NCBI RefSeq assembly: GCF_029278565.1
Contig: NZ_CP119559.1
Span: 2,914,001 to 2,978,000 of the forward strand
DNA length: 64,000 nt
Source of the DNA: Haloarcula halophila
Lineage (GTDB): Archaea; Halobacteriota; Halobacteria; Halobacteriales; Haloarculaceae
Reading direction: 5' to 3'
Below, in pieces: positions 1-7,509 of this stretch. Position 1 is the stretch's first letter; each line of letters starts with the position of its first letter. Position numbers and translations under genes: made by a program. The notes beneath the pieces were generated by a model that saw only the letters and a list, made by a program, of their open reading frames with translations, searched no databases and was not told the DNA's origin.

Positions 1-122
1 CGCCCGACTACAAGACCGCCGAGGGCGCGCTCGAAGACAGCGCCGCTCGTGCCAGCGAACTCGTCGAGGACCACGGCGGGACTGCGCTGTTCCACCGCGA
101 GCGCCACGAAGACGACGAGTAG
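1..122 (+). CDS. Translation initiation factor 2 subunit alpha (aIF2-alpha), C-terminal end
   Basis: Only the last 39 codons are in the window, reading in frame from base 3 to TAG at 120-122. The C-terminal segment (APDYKTAEGAL-type block here starting PDYKTAEGAL, then a HGG motif and an acidic HEDDE end) matches my recollection of the C-terminal domain of haloarchaeal aIF2-alpha. That protein is part of the heterotrimer that brings initiator tRNA to the ribosome. The position directly upstream of nop10 and a PAC2-family gene is the conserved archaeal order and supports the call. The start codon and S1 domain lie outside the window. Confidence 0.82.
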   Translation, partial: PDYKTAEGALEDSAARASELVEDHGGTALFHRERHEDDE

Positions 123-124
123 GC

Positions 125-307
125 GTGAAATCCGACATCCACGTCTGTGCGGACTGGGAGGACGAGCACGACCGCCCAGTGTACACGCTCGGCGACACGT
201 GTCCCGACTGCGGGGGGAACGCTGTCAACAGCGCCCCCGCACCGTTCGACCCGGCGGACCCGCATGGCTCGTATCGACGTTCTCTTAAGCGCCGCAACCG
301 AGAATAG
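125..307 (+). CDS. nop10: Nop10, H/ACA ribonucleoprotein protein
   Basis: A 60-residue basic-tailed protein starting with GTG two bases after the upstream stop. Nop10 binds Cbf5 and stabilises the H/ACA guide-RNA pseudouridylation complex. The sequence shows a small zinc-ribbon remnant (C8, C26, C29 around TCPDCGG), the YTL block before it and the diagnostic NSAPAPFDPADPHGSYRR-type linker that contacts Cbf5. Length equals the family norm. The near-zero spacing to aIF2-alpha implies co-transcription and translational coupling. It is short enough to be missed by gene callers, but the motif match is clear. Confidence 0.93.
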   Translation: MKSDIHVCADWEDEHDRPVYTLGDTCPDCGGNAVNSAPAPFDPADPHGSYRRSLKRRNRE

Positions 308-312
308 GCGGT

Positions 313-1071
313 ATGGACGAATACGACGTCGAGACCGTCGCCGACCCCGACCTGTCGGAGCCGGTACTGGTCGAGGGGCTCCCCGGTGTCGGCCACGTGG
401 GCAAACTCGCTGCAGAACACCTGCTGGAAGAACTCGAAAGCGAACTCGTGCGGAAAGTCTACTCGACACACTTCCCGCCACAGGTCAGCATCGACGAGGG
501 CCGTGCCGAACTGGCCGCTGCGGAGTTCTACGCGGTCACGCCAGAGGACGGCCGGGACATGCTCGTCCTCTCGGGGAACCACCAGGCACAGGATACCGAG
601 GGTCACTACGGACTGACCGACACGTTCCTCGACGTCGCCGACGAGTTCGGTGTCGACGAGGTGTTCGCGCTCGGGGGCGTTCCGACGGGCGAACTCATCG
701 AGGAGTACGACGTGTTGGGTGCGACCACGACCGACGAGTTCGCCGAGACGCTCTCCGAGGCCGGCGTCGAGTTCAGAGACGACGAACCGGCCGGCGGGAT
801 CGTCGGCGTCTCGGGGCTCCTGTTGGGTCTCGGCAAGCGCCGCGGGTTCCCGGCCGCCTGTCTGATGGGCGAAACCTCCGGCTATCTGGTCGATCCAAAG
901 AGCGCACAGGCAGTCCTCGAAGTCCTCCAGACAGTGGTCGGCTTCGAGGTCGACTTCGCGACGCTTGAAGAGCGAGCCGACGAGATGGAGGAAGTCGTCC
1001 GGAAGATCCAGGAGATGGAGCAACAGAACGCACCCGCCCCCTCCGACGAAGACCTGCGCTACATCGGGTAG
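313..1071 (+). CDS. PAC2-family (proteasome assembly chaperone-like) protein
   Basis: A 252-residue protein five bases after nop10 and probably in the same transcript. The N-terminal half has the PAC2 pattern (EGLPGVGHVGKLAAEHL around residues 18-34) and the middle carries the SGLLLGLG and FPAACLMGETSG blocks (about 170-195) typical of the archaeal COG2047 family. The last 35 residues are charged and heptad-like (EERADEMEEVV), probably a coiled coil. Relatives in eukaryotes help assemble the 20S proteasome; a matching role in archaea is inferred, not shown. Its place after nop10 is a conserved archaeal neighbourhood. Confidence 0.85.
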   Translation: MDEYDVETVADPDLSEPVLVEGLPGVGHVGKLAAEHLLEELESELVRKVYSTHFPPQVSIDEGRAELAAAEFYAVTPEDGRDMLVLSGNHQAQDTEGHYGLTDTFLDVADEFGVDEVFALGGVPTGELIEEYDVLGATTTDEFAETLSEAGVEFRDDEPAGGIVGVSGLLLGLGKRRGFPAACLMGETSGYLVDPKSAQAVLEVLQTVVGFEVDFATLEERADEMEEVVRKIQEMEQQNAPAPSDEDLRYIG

Positions 1072-1120
1072 ACGATACGGGAGCGAGAATTTCTTTACCG
1101 TTCACACCCAATACGGAGCC

Positions 1121-1723
1121 GTGCAGTCACAACTGAGTACGCTCCCGGACTGGCTCGTCTTCGGCCTGGCCCTCGGCGTTGCCGGGAGCGTCCTCGTCGC
1201 CGGGTTGTTCCTGGCTGCGAACCGGTTCTTTCCAGCCAAACAGCAGGCGCGCCGGATGAGCGACGGCGGTGAACGACGACGGCGGACCGAACTCCGGGAG
1301 TATCTGACGGCTATCGACGAGCAGTACGCCGAGAACCACTTCGTCGAGGGCCAACACGTCGCCTTCTATCTCCCGAAACGGGACGTGGCGATCACGTTCG
1401 ACGCGCGGGCCTACTACCGGATCGAACGGTCGCCGACGTACCCCGTCCTGGTCGAACACGAGATGCCCGGCATCCACCTGGGGACGCGGCTCCCGTTCGA
1501 GGTCCCCGAGGTGACACTCGGTCCCGACCCGGAGGAGTCCGAGGACCCGGCGATGCACGCCTTCGAGGAACTGGGGTTGGACTACGGTGCGACCGCTGCC
1601 GAGGTCAGGTCGGCCTACCGCGAGCGGGTCAAGGAGGTCCATCCCGACCACGGCGGCGACGAGGACGAGTTCAAGCGCGTCCGGGAGGCCTACACCATGG
1701 CCAAACAGCACGTGGCCTCCTGA
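1121..1723 (+). CDS. Membrane-anchored J-domain protein
   Basis: A 200-residue protein with one predicted N-terminal transmembrane helix (about residues 11-33), a central globular part, and a C-terminal J domain (about 148-200) with the HPD tripeptide at about 174-176 followed by GGDEDEFKRVREAY. J domains stimulate Hsp70/DnaK ATPase, so this is likely a membrane-localised DnaK co-chaperone; the partner is inferred. I chose GTG at 1121 because an AT-rich box (around 1091-1098, TTCTTTAC) sits about 27 bases upstream, fitting a leaderless mRNA, and because upstream codons overlap the PAC2 gene. The C-terminal J domain is an unusual order relative to DnaJ itself. Confidence 0.8.
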   Translation: MQSQLSTLPDWLVFGLALGVAGSVLVAGLFLAANRFFPAKQQARRMSDGGERRRRTELREYLTAIDEQYAENHFVEGQHVAFYLPKRDVAITFDARAYYRIERSPTYPVLVEHEMPGIHLGTRLPFEVPEVTLGPDPEESEDPAMHAFEELGLDYGATAAEVRSAYRERVKEVHPDHGGDEDEFKRVREAYTMAKQHVAS

Positions 1724-1734
1724 CCCCTCGTCGA

Positions 1735-2889
1735 TCAGATCCCCTGACTCATCAGGTGACTCCGCAGGAGGTCGGCCTCCTTGCTCCCCGCGACCGGGTT
1801 GACGAGGACGACTACGTCGTCGCTGGCGAAGGCGCCGCTGTCCGCGAGTTCGCGAGCGCCGGCGACGGCAGTCCCGCCGGTCGCACCGATCTCCGGGCCG
1901 AGTTCGCAGCCGTCGACGGCTCCCTGGAGCACCGCCTTGTCGTCGACGGCGGCAGCGCCCCCACCGGAGGATTCGACGGCGGCGAGCGCGGCGGTTCCCG
2001 CCGCAGGGTCGGGCACCTCAAGCGGACCGACGATGGTGTCGGGGTGTTCGACGGAAGCGGGCGTCCCACTGTCCTCGATCCAGGCGTCGGCCACGGGCGC
2101 ACACCCGTCGGGCTGGACGGCGTACAGCTCCGGCTCGCGGTCGACGAGGCCGGACGCCGCGGCGGCCGCGAACCCGCGTTCGAGGCCGACCAGGCTCTCG
2201 CCGTGGCCGGTGGGGTGGATCACGGCATCCGGGGCGGTCCAGTCGAGGTCGGCGACCGTCTCGACGGCGACCGGCTTGACTCCCTCGACGCGGAACGGGT
2301 GGCCGGGTTCGACGCTGTAGCGGTCGCCCGCACCCTCCTCGAAGGCCTCGACGGCGTCGTCGTAGCGGCCCTCGACGACGCGCATGTCGCCGCCGTGGAC
2401 GTTGACCATCGCCTTGTTGAGGAACGGACACCGCGAGGGGACGTACCCCTTCGAGTCGATGTCGGCGCGGGCGGCGTAGGCCGCAGCGGCCTGTGCGCCG
2501 TTGCCCGTCGAGGGCGCTGCCACGGCGTCGGCACCCGATTGGACGGCCTCGGTGACGGCGACCGAGAGCTTGCGGTCGGCGAGCGAGCCGGTCGTGTTCC
2601 GGCCCTCGTCTTTGACGTAGACGGCCTCGACCCCGAGTTCGGCCGCCAACGGGGGAACCGCGACCAGCGGGGTCCCACCCTCGTCGAGACTGACCAGCGT
2701 GTCCGTCTCGAAGGGCAACACGGCGGCTGCCTGCGCCGCTCGACCCGCGAGGTCTTCGGGAGCTAGCGCGCGGGCGTCGTAGTCGCCGGCGAGCGTCCCA
2801 CCACAGTCCGGGCACCGGGCCGCGTCGGCGGCCGTCGTCGTGCCACACACGGTACAGGCGAGGCCACGGAACGTCGCTGTCGTCTCCAT
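1735..2889 (-). CDS. Threonine-synthase-like PLP-fold protein lacking the usual PLP lysine
   Basis: A 384-residue member of the threonine synthase/tryptophan synthase beta fold (type II PLP enzymes). An N-terminal zinc ribbon is visible (C12/C15/C26/C29), then an EGGTPLV block (about 70-76), a STGNGAQAAAA phosphate-binding-type loop, and a C-terminal AVQPDGCAPV segment. In active family members the motif is TGSFKDR, where Lys forms the Schiff base; here it reads TGSLADRK, so the expected Lys position (104) is Ala, with a Lys three places later. Haloarchaea carry several threonine synthase paralogues, and this one may be catalytically altered or non-PLP. The ATG at 2887-2889 is supported by the zinc ribbon beginning right after it and by a TATA-like box upstream. 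Confidence 0.75.
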   Translation of the reverse strand: METTATFRGLACTVCGTTTAADAARCPDCGGTLAGDYDARALAPEDLAGRAAQAAAVLPFETDTLVSLDEGGTPLVAVPPLAAELGVEAVYVKDEGRNTTGSLADRKLSVAVTEAVQSGADAVAAPSTGNGAQAAAAYAARADIDSKGYVPSRCPFLNKAMVNVHGGDMRVVEGRYDDAVEAFEEGAGDRYSVEPGHPFRVEGVKPVAVETVADLDWTAPDAVIHPTGHGESLVGLERGFAAAAASGLVDREPELYAVQPDGCAPVADAWIEDSGTPASVEHPDTIVGPLEVPDPAAGTAALAAVESSGGGAAAVDDKAVLQGAVDGCELGPEIGATGGTAVAGARELADSGAFASDDVVVLVNPVAGSKEADLLRSHLMSQGI

Positions 2890-2912
2890 ACTCCCCACTG
2901 TGGCTGGGAGCC

Positions 2913-2920
2913 ACAAATAC
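2913..2920 (-). promoter_or_regulatory. TATA-like box for the threonine-synthase-like gene
   Basis: On the minus strand this reads GTATTTGT and lies about 24-31 bases before the ATG at 2889, the spacing expected for a leaderless haloarchaeal transcript. It sits in the 82-base gap between two divergent genes. No comparable box was evident for the rightward gene. Confidence 0.45.
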
Positions 2921-2971
2921 TGTCGGTCACACTCCAGCACGCTCTTGGTCGGGGCAGCACAACGACCGACA

Positions 2972-4228
2972 ATGACAGACGTCGTCGTCGCCGGTGGCGG
3001 ACTGGCGGGGCTGGTCGCCGCGCGCCACCTCGCCGAAGCCGGACAGGACGTGACGGTGTTCGAGGACAGCGAACAGGTCGGCGGGCGGGTCACGACCGTT
3101 CACGAGGGCGGCTACACCTTCGACCAGGGATTCCAGGTGCTGTTCTCGGCGTATCCGGCGGTCCAGCGGGAACTCGACGTGGAGGCGCTGTCGCCGCGGC
3201 CGTTCACGCCGGGCGCGACCATCGCGCGGCCGAACCACCGATCGGTGCTGTCGGACCCGTTGCGGAACCCGACGGCGGCGGTCGAGACGGCGTTCAACCG
3301 GGAGATCGGTTTCGCGGACAAACTCCGCCTGTTCACGCTCCAGCGGGAACTGGCCGGCCGTGATCCCGACTCGCTCCTCAGCGGCGGCGGCAAGACGATC
3401 TCGGAGTACCTCCGGGAGCGGGGGTTCTCACAGCGGTTCGTCGACCGGTTCGCGGCGCCGTTCTACGGCGGTATCACGCTCGACCGTTCGCTGGGAACCG
3501 ACAGCCTCGTCTTCGAGTACACCTACAAGATGCTGAGCGAGGGCGAGATCTTCGTCCCGGCCGAGGGGATGCAGGCGATGCCCGAACAACTGGCCGACAG
3601 CGCCCGGGCCGCCGGTGCCACCATCGAGACCGAGCGCACTGTCACCGACGTCTCCGGCGAGGGTGACGCGGCTACCGTTGAGGTCGGTGCGGAGACGCTG
3701 ACCCCCGACGGCGTCGTGGTCGCGACCGATCCCGGAACGGCCGCCGATCTGACGGGCGTGGCCGGCATCACGACGGAGATCGTCGGCTGTGTCACCCAGT
3801 ACTTCACGCTGCCGACCAACCGGGCGCCGGATATGGGGAAACGGATCGTCCTCAACGCCGCCGACGACCGGCCCAACACCGTCGCACCGATGTCGGCGGT
3901 CGCCCCCGAGTACGCACCCGAAGGGATGGAACTGTACAGCGCGACGTTCCTGGGATCACCCCAGGACGACGACGAGGCGCTTTCGGCTGTGGTCCGCGAG
4001 GCGCTGGGCTCGTGGTATCCGGCGGCGAACTTCGAGGACCTGGAACTGCTCCGGACCGACCGGGTCCCGCTGGCACAGTTCGCCCAGCCGCCCGGGTTCC
4101 GCGCCGGCGTGCCCGACCCCGAAGATCCGCCGGGACCGGTCGTTCTGGCCGGGGATTACACCCGCTGGTCGTCGATCCAGGGGGCCTTAGAGAGCGGCCG
4201 CGTGGCTGCCGGGCTCCTCACTGAGTAA
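2972..4228 (+). CDS. NAD(P)/FAD-dependent oxidoreductase, amine oxidase/phytoene desaturase-like
   Basis: A 418-residue flavoprotein. The N terminus has the dinucleotide-binding motif GGGLAG (residues 8-13) in a beta-alpha-beta fold, followed by the GGRV motif (about 40) characteristic of the amine oxidase/protoporphyrinogen oxidase/phytoene desaturase superfamily. The C terminus holds the second FAD-contact block (LAGDYTRWSSIQGALESGR, about 390-408). The substrate cannot be read from sequence; carotenoid-type desaturation is one possibility. It starts at the ATG that opens the FAD motif and is divergent from the threonine-synthase-like gene. Confidence 0.8.
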   Translation: MTDVVVAGGGLAGLVAARHLAEAGQDVTVFEDSEQVGGRVTTVHEGGYTFDQGFQVLFSAYPAVQRELDVEALSPRPFTPGATIARPNHRSVLSDPLRNPTAAVETAFNREIGFADKLRLFTLQRELAGRDPDSLLSGGGKTISEYLRERGFSQRFVDRFAAPFYGGITLDRSLGTDSLVFEYTYKMLSEGEIFVPAEGMQAMPEQLADSARAAGATIETERTVTDVSGEGDAATVEVGAETLTPDGVVVATDPGTAADLTGVAGITTEIVGCVTQYFTLPTNRAPDMGKRIVLNAADDRPNTVAPMSAVAPEYAPEGMELYSATFLGSPQDDDEALSAVVREALGSWYPAANFEDLELLRTDRVPLAQFAQPPGFRAGVPDPEDPPGPVVLAGDYTRWSSIQGALESGRVAAGLLTE

Positions 4229-4320
4229 GCTGCGGGTCCTGGGCGCCAGGTTCGCCCACGGTGGTCGTTGACGACGCCGCCACGGGGTGTTCTCGTCCCG
4301 AACTCGTCGATAGCGGCAGC

Positions 4321-4476
4321 CTACGCGGCCGGGCCGCCGCTATTCGTGTTTCCCTCGTGTTCGTTCTCCTCCGGGGTCAACACGTCCGAGACGTACTTGA
4401 TCGTCGCGAAGTACAGCGCCAGCAGCGAGAGCAGCGTAAGCGCGATGAGCGCGAGTGCAGCACCTGTCTGAACCAT
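4321..4476 (-). CDS. Small single-span membrane protein, uncharacterised
   Basis: A 51-residue protein with one long hydrophobic segment (about residues 3-28, rich in Ala and Leu) and an acidic, Asn/Gly-rich tail. I do not recognise a family. The ATG at 4474-4476 (MVQTGAALAL) is preferred over an in-frame codon 27 bases upstream because a minus-strand GGTATTTG box at 4501-4508 lies about 25 bases before it, fitting leaderless transcription. It follows the phosphoesterase gene on the same strand after 37 bases, so it may also be read through from it. Confidence 0.55.
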   Translation of the reverse strand: MVQTGAALALIALTLLSLLALYFATIKYVSDVLTPEENEHEGNTNSGGPAA

Positions 4477-4500
4477 GTTCGGCTGTCCACCGCCGTTCCT

Positions 4501-4508
4501 CAAATACC
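4501..4508 (-). promoter_or_regulatory. TATA-like box before the 51-residue membrane protein
   Basis: Reads GGTATTTG on the minus strand, about 25 bases before the ATG at 4476 and only a few bases beyond the upstream gene's stop codon. It is the reason for choosing that start. Confidence 0.35.
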
Positions 4509-4513
4509 TACCG

Positions 4514-5206
4514 TTACAGCATCCGACGGAACTCCCCGAGCCGCGGGAACGAGAGGGTCTCGCGGCCCTGCCCGTCCCAGACGATCGGCTCCAGGTTGTC
4601 GGCGTCGGTCACCAACGGGGACTGGAAGTCGGCGGCGCGCATCTCGTTGACGACGACCCCGGCGTTGAGCGCGTTGAACGAAGGGAGCATCACCACCTCG
4701 CTGCCGTGGTACTGGTCGGTCCCTACCAGATAACAGGGCCGGCGCTGGCCCTCGATCTCGATGGTCGGGTGGTCGTGGCCGATCACGTACCGCTCGCCCC
4801 GTGTGGCGGGCTCCTCGTGGCCGTGACAGACGACGGTCTCACCGATTCGGGTGGTCGACTCGGCCGGCCCGTCCCAGACTGCATCGAGCATCGTGTCGTG
4901 GTTTCCGGGGACGACGACCAGGCTGGCACCGGCGTCCCGACACGCTTGCTCGAACCCGGCCACCGTGTCGTCGACGGTCCGTGGAACCGTCTGAAACGAG
5001 TGTAACAGATCGCCGGCGACGACGACTTCCTCGGGGTCGTGGCGGTCGATCAGCGATCCGAACCGCTCGACCATCTCCGCGTTCGACCCGACCGGGAGTT
5101 CCAGGGACCCGCCCGTTCCCCGGCCGACGTGGAGGTCGGCGACCACGAGTGTCCCGTCGAGGATCACGGCCCGGTCGTCGAACGTGATCGAGCCTGCTGT
5201 GGGCAT
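4514..5206 (-). CDS. Metallophosphoesterase of the ICC/COG1407 type
   Basis: A 230-residue protein with the full calcineurin-like metal-binding set in order: DLH (in VVADLHVGRG), GD (VVAGDLLHS), GNHD (VVPGNHD), and later histidines in CHGHE and GHDHP. This architecture matches archaeal COG1407 predicted ICC-like phosphoesterases, two-metal hydrolases of unknown natural substrate. I start at the ATG at 5204-5206 (MPTAGSITF), since upstream in-frame residues are low-complexity and lack similarity to the fold. In other genomes related genes lie beside DNA helicase genes; none is adjacent here. Confidence 0.82.
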   Translation of the reverse strand: MPTAGSITFDDRAVILDGTLVVADLHVGRGTGGSLELPVGSNAEMVERFGSLIDRHDPEEVVVAGDLLHSFQTVPRTVDDTVAGFEQACRDAGASLVVVPGNHDTMLDAVWDGPAESTTRIGETVVCHGHEEPATRGERYVIGHDHPTIEIEGQRRPCYLVGTDQYHGSEVVMLPSFNALNAGVVVNEMRAADFQSPLVTDADNLEPIVWDGQGRETLSFPRLGEFRRML

Positions 5207-5328
5207 ACAGTCGCCATCGGAGACGGGCGTACAAAGCCGTGACGCACCCGGCGGCTCGGAAGCGATCGCCCGCGCCGCCGGCGTCACACAGTGAACGCTT
5301 TTTCAGTCGTCCGGACGTTGCTCGGGAT

Positions 5329-5490
5329 ATGAACGAAAAGGAGACCGACGCCGAAACGGCAGTGACCGAGTTTCTGACGGCCGCGGACACGGCATACGAG
5401 GACTACGAAAAGGGCTACGCCGACGCCGACGCGACCCTGCGACAACTGGAGAGTGCGATCGACGACCTCCGCACGGCCGTCGAGGAGTAG
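5329..5490 (+). CDS. Small acidic helical protein, uncharacterised
   Basis: A 53-residue protein beginning ATGAACGAAAAG. It is rich in Asp, Glu and Ala and has heptad-like spacing over most of its length (DADATLRQLESAIDDLRTA), so it is probably one or two long helices or a coiled coil. I do not recognise the family. It resembles exodeoxyribonuclease VII small subunits in size and helical content, but it lacks their usual sequence blocks and no xseA is adjacent, so I do not assign that. It is transcribed away from the phosphoesterase. Confidence 0.6.
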   Translation: MNEKETDAETAVTEFLTAADTAYEDYEKGYADADATLRQLESAIDDLRTAVEE

Positions 5491-5617
5491 TCGCTCTCGG
5501 ACCGCTGGCTCGGACCTCCGGCCAGACGATCGCGTGCTCGATGCCCGACGCTCACGCCGAACTGCCCGCCTGTGCGGTGGATTTACGAGCCACGGCCCCC
5601 TCTTACCGCCCGATCCG

Positions 5618-6730
5618 ATGACAGTCGACGACACCGGTGGTTCCCCGTGCCTCTCGGACGCTCTCGCGGAGTTCGTCGACGGCAAGAGCCCCAACTACGC
5701 TGCAAATCTCGAACGCGTCGTCGGGACCTGGATCGACTGGTGTGCCGACCGCGACGTCCACACGCTCGAAGACGTCGAGGTCAAGACGATGGCCCGCTAC
5801 GCCGATCACCTCACCCGTCGCGTTCGAGCCGGGCAGGCCGACGCCGACGACGGGATCGCCGCGTCCTCGGCCTGGACCTACTACAGCCAGATCTCGGCGT
5901 TTCTCTCGTGGGCGACCAAGTGGGAGTACATCCCCGAGAACCCGGCCGACAAGGGCCGCGCGAAAGACCAACTGCCGCCGAAACCCTCCGGAAACGACGC
6001 CGACCGGCAGTTCTGGCAACCCGAGCAGCGACAGGCGCTGCTGACGTACCTCGACGAGCGCGCCCGCGAGGCCGTCGACGAAGCGGGACTCGACGCCGTC
6101 GAACCGGTCCGTGACCGGGCGATCGCGGCCGTCCTCGCGTACACCGGCGTCCGTGGTGCCGAAGTCCTCGCGGACCGTCACGACCCCCGCCGGACGGGGA
6201 TCACCTGGAGCGATGTCGACCTCGAAGCGGGGACGATCACCGTCCTCGGCAAGAACCAGGAGGTCGAGCCGACACCGCTGCCCGAGCAGGCGTCCAGACC
6301 GCTCGCCCGCCTCCGAACACTCCTCTCGCCACCGGACGACGACTGGCCCGTCTTCCCGTCGCGACACACGCCGACGCTGTACGAAGTCATCGACGCCGCC
6401 GGCTACGACCGGCCGGACGCCGATCCCTGGACGTTCGTCCTCGACAACGGGATCGAACCGCCGTCGCTGACGACCTCCGGCGTCAGATCGCTCCTGAAAC
6501 GCTGGAGTCGGGACGCCGATATCCCCGGGCTCGACGTCGAGGACGGGGAGTACCTGACCCTCCACGGTGCCCGCCGTGGCGTCGGCGAGAAGCTCTACCG
6601 CGAACGCGGGGCTGCGGCCGCCCAGCGGACGCTCCGACACGCAGATCCGTCGACGACGAGTCAGATGTACTCACACATCGAGGCGAGCGAGCTGGCCGAG
6701 GACAACACCGACATCTTCGACGAAGAGTGA
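5618..6730 (+). CDS. Tyrosine recombinase/integrase (XerC/D-like)
   Basis: A 370-residue protein with an N-terminal SAM-like core-binding domain (about 10-110) and a C-terminal catalytic domain. The residues expected for tyrosine recombinases are visible: R179 (YTGVRGAE), K212 (LGKNQ), H316 and R319 (LHGARR), H341 (LRHAD) and nucleophile Y351 (TSQMYSHIE). It should therefore cut and rejoin DNA. Base and codon use match the neighbours, and no tRNA, attachment site, phage or plasmid gene is nearby, so it looks like a resident chromosomal recombinase, not part of a mobile island. A role in chromosome dimer resolution is possible but inferred. Confidence 0.87.
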   Translation: MTVDDTGGSPCLSDALAEFVDGKSPNYAANLERVVGTWIDWCADRDVHTLEDVEVKTMARYADHLTRRVRAGQADADDGIAASSAWTYYSQISAFLSWATKWEYIPENPADKGRAKDQLPPKPSGNDADRQFWQPEQRQALLTYLDERAREAVDEAGLDAVEPVRDRAIAAVLAYTGVRGAEVLADRHDPRRTGITWSDVDLEAGTITVLGKNQEVEPTPLPEQASRPLARLRTLLSPPDDDWPVFPSRHTPTLYEVIDAAGYDRPDADPWTFVLDNGIEPPSLTTSGVRSLLKRWSRDADIPGLDVEDGEYLTLHGARRGVGEKLYRERGAAAAQRTLRHADPSTTSQMYSHIEASELAEDNTDIFDEE

Positions 6731-6790
6731 TCGTCTGAGCCCGTTCGACACGGTCTGTGATCGCGGTCGATCCGGTGATCGGTCGGGGTG

Positions 6791-7366
6791 TCACGCCGAG
6801 GTGATCCGGACAGCCAGGGGCGGATCGCCCTGGTCGTTGTCCTCGTAGAAGTTGTCGATCGCCGCGACGAACAGGTGTGTCGCGCCGTCGGGGACCGTCA
6901 CCGTGACACTCGTCCGGTCGCCCTCGTTGTCGGCGACGAGGAAATCTTCGGGGATATCTGTCGGCGCCTCCCCGTTGTAGGTCGGACTGGTCTCGTAGTC
7001 CTCGCCCGCGTCGATCGCGTCGGGCACTCGCTCGGTGACGTCCGCGGACTCCAGTCGATCGCTGCCGCTGAAGACGGCGGTCAGCCCGGTCCCACCCGAA
7101 CTTCCGGCGAACGACCCCAGTCGCTCCAGGCGGACCGACTGACCGGCGTTCACCCCCAGCGCCGACAGGTCGATCGGTCGGGCGTCACCCGCGTCGTCGG
7201 ACTGGGTCCGGAGATAGGTCCGAGACGGGTCGATCTGGCGCTCGAAGGGGAGATCAGGCGTCGGTGTCGCATCGTTGCCCCCTCCGAGGCATCCGGTGAC
7301 GGCGATCGAAAGCCCGGTACCGACTGTTGTGACCAGCTCCCGACGGGTGTGTCTTGGTGGGTCCAT
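6791..7366 (-). CDS. Tat-exported lipoprotein, uncharacterised
   Basis: A 191-residue secreted protein. The N terminus has a twin-arginine signal (R8-R9 in HTRREL), a short hydrophobic core and a lipobox ending at C26 (VTGC), followed by GGG and a Thr/Pro linker, the standard layout of haloarchaeal Tat lipoproteins. The mature domain is beta-rich, with a DIPEDFLV block and a THLFVAAIDNFYEDN block that hints at a carbohydrate-binding jelly-roll, but I cannot assign a family. It faces the integrase gene convergently and is divergent from the aminotransferase. Confidence 0.75.
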   Translation of the reverse strand: MDPPRHTRRELVTTVGTGLSIAVTGCLGGGNDATPTPDLPFERQIDPSRTYLRTQSDDAGDARPIDLSALGVNAGQSVRLERLGSFAGSSGGTGLTAVFSGSDRLESADVTERVPDAIDAGEDYETSPTYNGEAPTDIPEDFLVADNEGDRTSVTVTVPDGATHLFVAAIDNFYEDNDQGDPPLAVRITSA

Positions 7367-7477
7367 GCCGGATACTGTCTTCCGAACGACATTATGGTTC
7401 GGTCCTGACAGGAATACTACTGTTCCGAGCGGACCAGTCGCCGGCCGTCGAAGGGAGACCGACGGCGCAATCGGGAA

Positions 7478-7485
7478 GAATTATC
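7478..7485 (+). promoter_or_regulatory. TATA-like box for the aminotransferase gene
   Basis: GAATTATC centred about 28 bases before the ATG at 7510, inside an otherwise GC-rich stretch. This spacing fits a leaderless start at the chosen ATG. Confidence 0.5.
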
Positions 7486-7509
7486 GGGACGGGCGCCCCC
7501 GGAACGAGT

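Noticed and set aside
2018-2914. 298-codon frame overlapping the threonine-synthase-like gene in a shifted frame
   Set aside because: Very Arg-rich, no recognisable fold, and it overlaps the gene with zinc ribbon and PLP-fold motifs.
5329-5490. Exodeoxyribonuclease VII small subunit (xseB) for the 53-residue protein
   Set aside because: Size and helical pattern fit, but the typical sequence block is missing and no xseA lies nearby.
5603-6640. 345-codon antisense frame within the integrase gene
   Set aside because: The plus-strand frame shows all catalytic residues of a tyrosine recombinase, so the antisense frame is a shadow.
5453-6790. Possible mobile island around the integrase
   Set aside because: No att repeats, tRNA, phage or conjugation gene; codon use and GC are as in neighbours. 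Kept only as an isolated recombinase.
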